A DNA stretch of 64,000 bases from Symsagittifera roscoffensis (Eukaryota > Xenacoelomorpha > Acoela > Convolutidae), in assembly GCF_963678635.1 (NCBI RefSeq), contig NC_087062.1, positions 372,001 through 436,000 on the forward strand. The letters run 5' to 3'. The translations under genes and the position numbers were made by a program. Under the pieces are notes generated by a model. The model had not been told where the DNA came from and did no database searches. It worked only from the letters and a program-made list of their open reading frames with translations. Positions 56,741 to 64,000 of this stretch are shown in pieces (the first letter of the stretch is position 1; each line of letters opens with the position of its first letter).

Positions 56741-57405
56741 ACTCGACCAGCGGCAAAGTAGTCAACAATAAAGCAATAAAAAGATGCTATGAAATTACCA
56801 ATGCTACAGATCGTATCTATAGCAAAAGTGCCACAAAATGAGCACTTTCATTTGCGAGGTTGAAAAAATGTAGAGTCAAACTAATACAACAAAAAAATGA
56901 ACTGAAGAAATCAGAAGTCAAACAGCGAGCTATCACATTTGAGGGTGAACAACTCTTAGGACTTTTTCTGTAAATTATTATTACTACTATAAAAGAGTCT
57001 TCACTGCGTTCATCGGCTCTTGAAAACTGTTTCTTAAATTGCACCGCTTGATGCAAATCACAGGTAAGTTCGAAAAAACTCAGTTTTAAAATTTTTAGAA
57101 TGTGTGGGTTGGCAAAGAAACGACTCAACTAAAACGGAAGTGATTTTTTGCTCAAGGTCTCAATACATATGAGAGTTACACCTCACTTTTGAAACGTTCA
57201 TTAAAAAACTAAACTAACAAAGTCAATTATGCTTAACTGAGTTTACCGCAGTATTGAGCATTACAGCAGAATGAGTATGCAAATTTTTCGGAAACTAAGT
57301 TCCGGAGCCAGAGAGCTCTTAGTATCATTAGAAATCATCAACAGCTCATTGTCTATAATTATATTTCAATTACAATGTTTTTGTTTTTTGGACTGTTCAT
57401 TTGCA

Positions 57406-57840
57406 TCAAAATGACATCATGCTTTTGGACACGATGAGAGATAACTGTTCTGTGAAAGGGAAACAGTCGAGGAACAGCTGGGGGTACTTGAGTTGTGCTT
57501 GGATCCAGCCCTCGGTGAGTCTGACAGTGCAGATGTTGCGCTCAATGAAGCCGAGTGCTGCTCGCTTGAGAGTGACAGCATTGTGCAAGTAGGACAACAC
57601 CAGTCTGTGGACGACGTTGTCCACTGTCAGGTTAAAAGACAGCGACTCCTCACACAGTTTCACCAGCGACACTATTGCGTATTTGTCGGCCACCGGCAGC
57701 AGAGAGTCCGCCAGCAGGTCCAGTCTGGCCACTTGGCCAGTGTAGATGAAGTTGATCAGCTCCTCCAGAATATCCCACTCCACGTCCTTCAACTCAATCT
57801 GGTTCGTCTGGTTCTCCTGCGACGGGTGCATGAACATCGC
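57406..57840 (-). CDS. SPOP-like gene, last exon: BTB C-terminal half and BACK-like region
   Basis: The acceptor CTTTCTTTCAG on the minus strand precedes the GCG at 57840, phase 0. It continues the BTB fold with the SPOP-type series AMFMHPSQEN, ELINFIYTGQ and LLPVADKYA, then helices matching the region after BTB (ESLSFNLTVDNVVH, GFIERN). In SPOP proteins this part binds CUL3 and dimerises. It ends at the TGA at 57408-57406 without the basic nuclear signal found at the end of human SPOP. Relation to the SPOP/RDX family is clear; orthology is not proven. Confidence 0.88.
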   Translation of the reverse strand, partial: AMFMHPSQENQTNQIELKDVEWDILEELINFIYTGQVARLDLLADSLLPVADKYAIVSLVKLCEESLSFNLTVDNVVHRLVLSYLHNAVTLKRAALGFIERNICTVRLTEGWIQAQLKYPQLFLDCFPFTEQLSLIVSKSMMSF

Positions 57841-58630
57841 CTGAAAGAAAGAAAGGAAACTCCACAAGACAATACTCGAATAGCTAACATACTCCTCCGT
57901 CCGCGCACCAATTCAGCCTCCCCTCCGACTACCCATTTACTATAGAAACAAAGCCCCTATTTCCCCTTGCGTTTACTATGCATTCACATCAACTCAATTT
58001 TTTTTCATGTTTAAAGGCCGAGGGTGAAATGAAAACCAAACTCGATATGGCGTCGAGCGCAAAAAAAAGACCGTAAAGAATTTACAAACTTTTTGATTGT
58101 TTTGAAAAGAAACTTTAAAACAAATTGAAATGCTCTGAACGTACTTTGTTATCGGGATTAAAATAATCTTGTCGCTTGGTTGCCGATGGCTATGCTCGAT
58201 CCGTTGGTGTCTTCAAATAAAACCGCAAAAAAATTGTGCAATGAGAAACGCGCGACACATCGGAAAAACAATACTTCGCTATAACACATTGCTTGTATAC
58301 AAAACTTGTGGTTTCTGTGATTCGTAGAGGATCTATGAAAGGCTATCCCACCTTTCTAAGCATAGTCAGTTTCTTATTACCCCACACTCCAGACTGAGTT
58401 ATTTTGCTGAGCTAAGCTCTTTTTTGCTACTCAAGGCCGTTTCTCCAAGTGAACGCCTTAGCATTATGATAAGTGCCTCTATGCTACTATAAAGTGATCA
58501 AAACAATTACTCCAATTAACACCCTGAAAAGCCTGCAGGGGAATTGAATTAAAAAGGTATTCACACATTTCGTTCTTCAAATCGTAAATTGAAGATAGCG
58601 GCGGTTAATTAACTGTGTAATAAGTTAGAG

Positions 58631-58708
58631 GCGAAATGTGTGCAATGTGTGAGGGGCGAAATGTGCCACTAAATTTAAGAGGAGCGAAATATGTGTCGGC
58701 GAAACGTG
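58631..58708. repeat. Cluster of four GCGAAAYGTG-type motifs in an intron
   Basis: GCGAAATGTG at 58631 and 58656, GCGAAATATGTG at 58684 and GCGAAACGTG at 58699 lie within 78 bp. The spacing is irregular. It may be decayed tandem repeat or a binding-site cluster. Confidence 0.5.
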
Positions 58709-58877
58709 GGACATTCAATTAAAAATAGGTATGAAGCACTCCTCCCTCGGCCTCTGGAGGGAAAAAAGGGGAGGACAAGCATTAAGTGTGACACAAGTAT
58801 TGATAAAGCGGGTGGGGATTTGATAAAGTGAATAGTGTAGGCATGATGTTTTATTGTGTATTGGTATTGTGTATTAC

Positions 58878-59036
58878 CCTGAAGATGGGAGACCTGGCTG
58901 CGAGAAGTGCCTTGTGCACATGTAGTTTCTTGTCCCCACACACTAACTGCACGTCACTCAGACTCTTCTGAGAGAGGAGGCTGCTCAAGTCCATGATGAG
59001 GTCGGAGTGGGCCAGGGCCTTGCACTCCACCCCCTC
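58878..59036 (-). CDS. SPOP-like gene: BTB N-terminal half exon
   Basis: The 159-bp exon is phase 0 at both ends. It encodes the start of the BTB fold with SLSDVQLVCGDKKLHVHKAL and LLAARSPIFR, the classic [FS]-[SD]-D-V...H-K-x-x-L-A-A-R-S-P-x-F signature. The acceptor GTGTTGTGTAG and a donor G|GTAATA flank it. The BTB domain recruits CUL3 for ubiquitin ligase assembly. Confidence 0.9.
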
Positions 59037-59040
59037 CTAC

Positions 59041-59190
59041 ACAACACAACACAACACTCATCACAGGCAGCATATTATATTTGATACAGAAATGACTCAA
59101 CACTTATCTAACACAACACTCATCACAGGCCAGCACATGTCCATCACAGGCAGAATATTTGATACAGAAATGACGACTCAACACTAATCT
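59041..59190. repeat. Short tandem duplication in an SPOP-like intron
   Basis: A unit containing CAACACTCATCACAGGC and TTTGATACAGAAATGAC is repeated about 65-70 bp apart (near 59052 and 59120), with an inserted extra copy of CATCACAGGC. It lies between the BTB exon and the MATH exon, close to the donor at 59200. Confidence 0.6.
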
Positions 59191-59200
59191 TTTGCCTTAC

Positions 59201-59434
59201 CTTTCGTTTGGTCTCGTTCAGAATGAGTTCCAAGTAGAGCTGTATGTATCCCTGCTTGTCCATGTGCTCCTGCTTGTGCTCATTCTGCCCCCCTCCCCCT
59301 CCCCCTCCGCCGAGGATGAACTTGCCCACACTCTCCTTGTTGAGGAACTGGGCCCAGCCGATGCCCCCCTCGTCCGTCTGGAAGTCCTTCTCCCCCAGCA
59401 CTGTCACGTCCATCCGATCAGTGAACACACCCGC
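59201..59434 (-). CDS. SPOP-like gene: MATH C-terminal exon with poly-Gly insertion
   Basis: The 78-codon exon is phase 0 at both ends, with donor AAG|GTAAGG. It reads TVLGEKDFQTDEGGIGWAQF, then a strand YIQLYLELILNETKRK, matching the end of the MATH domain of SPOP, whose groove binds Ser/Thr-rich degrons. An insertion of eight Gly followed by a His/Gln/Glu-rich stretch sits between the strands, where SPOP has a short loop. The acceptor (GTGAAG|GCGGG) is weak, so the exon start may shift slightly. Confidence 0.78.
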
Positions 59435-60227
59435 CTTCACTCATGCAAACATACAGTACATAAACACCAATCCTACTACGACAAAACTCTCTTCGTTATA
59501 CTGCTCCAAGTGCTTTTATCTCAGCATTTTTGGTTATCATTCACTCTGCGCGTTAATTTTGCTTCCCGCTTTAACTTAGCGATTGTTAACTCCGAATGCG
59601 AACTAAACTAAAAAGGATTAACTTGGTATAAAATGCAACATTGTCTTATTTAGCTGAGAAACCCGAACTATTTATAGACCATCAGCATCCACACTCATAC
59701 ATATTTGCTCCACACTCATACATATCTGCTACATGTGCTTCGAAACTAAATATTATTAGAATTTGATCAACATTTTATGATTTCGCATAAATATTACACA
59801 AATGAAATTATGAAGCGGACCTATAAGGAGGCGAAGCAATACAAAATTATATTTCAACACAATAACAAAATTATATTTCTACCTTCAATGAAATAATTAG
59901 CCGCAAAAAATGTATACCGAAAACAAGCATCTGTGTCTCGTACCCTTGAAAACTTACTACCAATATCCACCACTAAACCAGCTACACCAAGTATAAACGG
60001 ACCCAATTTACGGCATCCAATCTAACTTTGCGTGTAAAAAGTTGGAAAGCATAAACCCAAATTATGTATAAATTATGCACTTCGAAAAGACTGCGATTGA
60101 GATGAAAATTTCTGATGCGCAGTTTTTTCATTGTTGTGGTTACAAACAATTAGCTTTTTTCGGTTCATTTGATGAATTAAGCATGCATCAACTGTGTTAA
60201 CTTATATAACTAATCGGTTACATAGCA

Positions 60228-60424
60228 GTATTTAGACAACCGCGTATTCAGACTCGTCAGTATTTAGACAAATACTGTTTCAACCAATCAGAATCGAGAC
60301 AAAGAAGAAATTAATAAATAATGATGATTTATTTTGGATTATTTATGTCTTTTCTCGATTCTGATTGGTTCATACAGTGTTTGTCTAAATACTGACGAGT
60401 ATGAATACGCGGTTGTCTAAATAC
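60228..60424. repeat. 197-bp foldback element, first copy
   Basis: The arms starting GTATTTAGACAACCGCGTATTC and their reverse complement at the right end enclose a TA-rich centre; each arm is about 75 bp with few mismatches. A second copy starts at 60917, in similar flanks (GGTTACATAGCAG), and is interrupted by a MITE at 61099-61516. It lies in the large SPOP-like intron. Confidence 0.8.
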
Positions 60425-60476
60425 AGGCTGCACTCCAACTAATCGAATGTCAAAGAACGTGCTGTCACAAAGCCGT

Positions 60477-60853
60477 AAGGGGGCTTCCCAGACCGTGGAA
60501 TCCCTCATGCGCGAAGGACCGAATGCGCGAAAATACAAATCAGCCAATCAGATTTCAGTAATCTGAAGTTTGCAAAGAAAGTAAACATTTCCAGAGACTA
60601 GAATATTGATATTGGCCGAAAATAAAAACGGCAGAAATATGCAAAATTTTCAAATTGTCACTGACCGCCGCCGAATTGGAACAAATTTCATATTTCAAGG
60701 GTTTCGTTATAAAAGAAGCGAAATATTGCTTCATTTAATTGAATGGCAATTGCTTCTTTTCCAAATTTGACTTTCGGCTAAATTTATTTTCGGTCATTCG
60801 CTCACAAGTTTTTTCGCGCATTCGGTCCTTCGCGCATGAGAATAGCCCCCTCC
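60477..60853. mobile_element. MITE, ATGCGCGAA subfamily
   Basis: About 377 bp with inverted ends. Each end holds two copies of ATGCGCGAA separated by GGACCGA (60507 and 60523 on the left). G-rich outer ends (AAGGGGGC...) match the two other MITEs below. No clear target duplication remains. Non-coding. Confidence 0.7.
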
Positions 60854-60902
60854 CAAACTGGCAGTTATATTTGCGACTTAGGTTGGACCAGGTATACTCG
60901 TA

Positions 60903-61098
60903 CTGGTTACATAGCAGTTTTTTAGACAACCGCGTATTCAGACTCGTCAATATTTAGACAAATACTGTTTCAACCAATCAGAATCGAGACAAAGAAGAAA
61001 TTAATAAATAATTATTTTTTATTTTGGATTATTTTGATTATCTTATCTCGATTCTGATTGGTTCATACAGTATTTGTCTAAATACTGACGAGTCTAAA
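60903..61098. repeat. Second copy of the 197-bp foldback, split by a MITE
   Basis: Begins in the same flank as the first copy and runs to 61098. Its continuation resumes at 61517 (CTAAATACAGGCTGCACTCC). The two foldback copies were therefore present as a tandem or dispersed pair before the MITE inserted. Confidence 0.7.
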
Positions 61099-61516
61099 GG
61101 GGGAGGGTTCTCATGCTTGAAGGACCGAATGCTTGAAAAATTTCAACCAACCAAAATCGCTAAGCGTTTCTATTGGTTTAATGCCTTTCTCACAAAATCG
61201 AAGTCAATATTAACAGAAAATGTATTAAATCAGTGGAAAATAATCAAAAATATTACAAATTGCGGGTTACAACCGCAATACTATTCAGATAATCAACAAG
61301 ATTTATGAGGTCAAAATCATAAGAATTTTTAAGTCTTGAAAACTCATCTGCTTATTATCTAATCGGTCAATATGAACACTAATGGCCTGGATTTATTTTC
61401 TTACTTTGAGATTTCCGCGATTTACTTTGAGATTTTGAATACTCAATTCTGATTGGCTGAAATTAAGCTTAAATTAATTTCAAGCATTCGGTCCTTCAAG
61501 CATGAGGGACGCCACC
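61099..61516 (+). mobile_element. MITE, ATGCTTGAA subfamily, copy 1 (418 bp)
   Basis: Flanked by the 9-bp duplication GAGTCTAAA (61090-61098 and 61517-61525), as made by Mutator-like transposases. Each inverted end holds ATGCTTGAA twice at a period of 16 bp (61113 and 61129). It contains no ORF with support; a 94-residue frame overlapping it is incidental. Confidence 0.8.
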
Positions 61517-61556
61517 GAGTCTAAATACAGGCTGCACTCCACTCGTACTTTTACAA

Positions 61557-61973
61557 GCTGGCGTCCCTCATGCTTGAAGGACCAAATGCTTGAAATTAAT
61601 TTTAGCTTACTTTCAGCCAATCAGAATCGAGTATTCAAACTCTCAAAGTAAATTGCGAAAATCTCAAAGTAAGAAAATAAATCCAGGCCATTAGTGCTTA
61701 TATCCATCAATTAGATAATAAGCAGATGAGTTTTCAAGACTGAAAAATTCTTATGATTTTGACCGCATTAATCTTAATGATTATCTGAATAGTATTGCGG
61801 TTGTAACCCGCAATTAGTAAATTTTTTTATTGTTTTCCACTGATTTAATACATTTTCTGTTAATATTGACTTCGATTTTGTGAGAAAGGCATTTAGCCAA
61901 TGAAAACGCTTTGCGATTTTGATTGGTTGAAAATTTTCAAGCATTCGGACCTTCAAGCATGAGAACCATCCCC
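61557..61973 (-). mobile_element. MITE, ATGCTTGAA subfamily, copy 2, opposite orientation (417 bp)
   Basis: Reverse complement of copy 1 with perhaps 10 percent divergence, and flanked by a different 9-bp duplication, CTTTTACAA (61548-61556 and 61974-61982). The two are thus independent insertions 40 bp apart that create a large inverted repeat. Confidence 0.8.
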
Positions 61974-62619
61974 CTTTTACAATACGCTATGACTTAGATT
62001 CAATCAAGTTTTTGCCAAATGTGGTCTTTTGTAATTGGAGAGCGTAAATTGCTTTCCTTTAAAAAGAATCCAAAAGTCACACGCAAAAGAAATCGAATTT
62101 GAGCGCGATCAGATTTTCGTCTTTAAAAAAGATAGTTGCTGTGCAATTTGATATTTTTAAATTTGTTTTCTGGACTTTTTGTCGCTTTCATGGGTAAAAC
62201 AGGAATCAAAATTAGGATCCACTGATTAGGTTACAAACGCCTAAACAATAGTTTAATCATTTTGAGCGTGGCTTTCATGCGGGTATGATTTACTCAGCGG
62301 TGAATTGGTCTGAAATGCAGACCAGTTTTTCTCAATAGCAACGTTTCATGTTTTGTATCGAATAACAATCGATTGGGCTTCAATATGACACTAAACTTGA
62401 CCCCCAGCGATCTTTCTTCGAAGTATTCAAAATCGAGCGGAAATAAAAAAAGATAATCTTGTGTTTTCTTCTCACCCATTGATGGAGGGGAGGGTAGCCG
62501 GAATAATAATTTTAAAAAACATCTGACAGCGAAAAAGAACGGCCCTCACTTCGTTCAATGACCATTTAAACACTGCAGCAAAAGAATTGCGTCGAAGTAG
62601 GAAGCGGAAAGGAAAGAAC

Positions 62620-62905
62620 CTTGAGGTGAACATAGGTGAACTCCTGCTTGCAATAGACCAGCCTCAAGTACAGTGACATGTAGTTGGAGCTGCTGGACGA
62701 ATCAGCCACCGCCGCATGTGGCTGCTGCTGCATCAAAGTAGTGCTACTTGTTCCCGCCACACCCACACCCACACCCGATGCCCCTTGAGAGGCGGGGTGT
62801 CCTGCTGGTGTGCCCATCGGTGCATGTACACCACCGCCTCCTCCCCCTCCCCCTCCCCCTCCCCCTCCAAGTGTATTGTTCACTTCGAAGTCGGGCGTGC
62901 CCACT
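62620..62905 (-). CDS. SPOP-like gene: MATH middle exon with poly-Gly and Ser runs
   Basis: The acceptor CCCATTTTCAG on the minus strand ends at 62906, and the donor AAG|GTTCTT follows 62620. The exon begins VGTPDFEVNN, has a run of 13 Gly, a Pro/Gln/Ser-rich stretch and a Ser run, then YMSLYLRLVYCKQEFTYVHLK, aligning to the MATH strand D-Y-L-S-L-Y-L-L-L-V of SPOP. The ~75-residue low-complexity insertion has no counterpart in human SPOP. Phase 2 in, phase 0 out. The remaining N-terminal MATH exons must lie beyond 62905, perhaps outside the window. Confidence 0.78.
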
Positions 62906-64000
62906 CTGAAAATGGGCTCACATGATACTCTCTTTGGAAGCCAATTCGATCCATACACGAATGCGAGCGAAGCAAAATGATGATAAACGGGCAGGCGTAA
63001 TAAAAAACCCGTGAAGTATTTTTATAGACTTCATTAACTACTCCTATTTTACCATCACTCCACAAACAACAACCGGCTATACTTGTTCCGACCATTTGAA
63101 AAATGTGGAGCAACTTTGTATACGGATGTTTTAGTTTTTTATTTTTGTTTTCCACGAAAAATCAGGTGCCACAAATAATCATCGGCATGAGTAGAGTTAT
63201 ATATCATATTAAAGCCCGTTCAGTCGTGATTCGAAAATTAAAAACTTTGTGAAAACATTCTGTCGAGAAAAAACGATTTGAAAATTTTGATTTTTGGTCT
63301 TATTTCGAGCTACTGTAAATCGACAGTAATTTGAAAACATTGTATCTTTTTCAGACTATAGTCGGAATAATCTGTGCTATCTGAACAGTAATCGTCTACC
63401 CTGGTTTCTGTTCGTACTTGTTTTTATTTAATTTTGCAGTTTTAATATTTAATAGCAGGGAACTGTAAACATAAGAAGTGAACTTCGGACTAAATTGTCC
63501 GTAAGATTATTCCCCACGCTGATAAAAAAAAGATTATTCCCCACGGCTTTAGATTATTGCACTGATTAAGCAGATGCGCAGAAAATACCAGAATGTAGGG
63601 AAGGTCAACGAAAAAATATCACTTTACCAGTGGAAGCTTCCATTTTCGGATTAGTATTTTGACATTCACATTTTCCAAAACAATGCCAACAGACAGTTGG
63701 AAAACATGGCCAATCAAAGATTGGAAAAGAGTGCAAGTAAACAAAAAAAAAACACTGACTTTGTTTTAAAAAAACTTTCCAGTTTCAAAGAAAAAAATAG
63801 ATGCCCTATAAGCTCTTTGAATTTGTAGAACAATTTATGATTGGGGCTTTTTTGATAAAAATGAACTCATTTTGAGAAAACTGGATCAATAGGTAAAATT
63901 TTTAATCTGCTTGGAAACCTTAAAATAATTTCTACTTTGAAACTAGAAATCCTTCACATTTTTTTCGCGCAGTTTACACGTTCGTATTTGGAGAGTGCAA
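62906..64000. other. Upstream intron of the SPOP-like gene, no exon seen
   Basis: AT-rich. A minus-strand frame at 62880-63155 is open but bears no MATH similarity, and its end is antisense to nothing known. I find no N-terminal MATH exon, tRNA or element here. Confidence 0.5.

Larger units (their letters stand above)
52074..57405. other. Intergenic region between helicase-like and SPOP-like genes
   Basis: The 5.3 kb are AT-rich, without a gene that I can support. A diverged direct repeat pairs about 53024-53255 with 53887-54236 (shared features include a TATATGCCTGA motif and an ACGGACCT-like end). Open frames such as 55879-56073 and 54011-54214 have no motifs. The 3' UTRs of both converging genes probably end here. 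Confidence 0.5.

Noticed and set aside
59192-59611. Plus-strand ORFs over the SPOP-like MATH exon
   Set aside because: Antisense to a clear coding exon with matching splice sites. The Pro run is the complement of the glycine run.
62294-62479. Minus-strand 61-residue ORF in the SPOP-like intron
   Set aside because: No MATH or BTB similarity and no splice sites in phase.

Overview
The window is animal nuclear DNA. It holds intron-bearing genes with GT-AG junctions of matching phase, one of them an SPOP-type MATH-BTB adaptor of the CUL3 ubiquitin ligase. The introns are large and AT-rich, and there are LTR retroelements, TIR elements and long satellite arrays. I cannot name the species from sequence alone. 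Layout: (1) 1-738 is the 3' end and LTR of one copy of an LTR-element family. (2) 2576-21432 is a second, nearly complete copy, 18.9 kb long, with two 451-bp LTRs that differ at about four positions. It carries gag, protease, RT/RNase H and integrase, then a cassette of overlapping ORFs: two small membrane proteins, a Ser/Pro/Thr-rich ORF without ATG, an 869-residue envelope-like glycoprotein and a 602-codon ORF of unknown function. A leader ORF encodes a very basic protein. Breaks in gag-pol and in two accessory ORFs mean this copy does not look fully functional. (3) 23073-52073 (+) is a five-exon gene for a predicted 1254-residue protein. It has a NERD-like segment (weak call) and a superfamily-1 helicase/ATPase core. 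Intron 3 holds a decayed antisense Ty3/gypsy element. Intron 4 is 18.9 kb and holds two unrelated satellite arrays (98-bp unit, 5.6 kb; 89-bp unit, 10.0 kb), an LTR remnant and a hAT-type non-autonomous element with a perfect 8-bp target duplication. (4) 52074-57405 is intergenic, AT-rich DNA with tRNA-like remnants and a perfect 104-bp-arm foldback. (5) 57406 to beyond 62905 (-) is the 3' part of the SPOP-like gene. Its largest intron contains foldbacks and a family of MITEs with 9-bp target duplications and compound terminal repeats. How it fits together: the retroelement proteins would form one particle-making system, with gag and pol for replication and the 3' cassette for membrane functions. 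The host helicase-like and SPOP-like genes are independent of it. Most of the window is repeat-derived, and the helicase-like gene is stretched around repeats. Splicing, expression and family names are inferred from sequence only.
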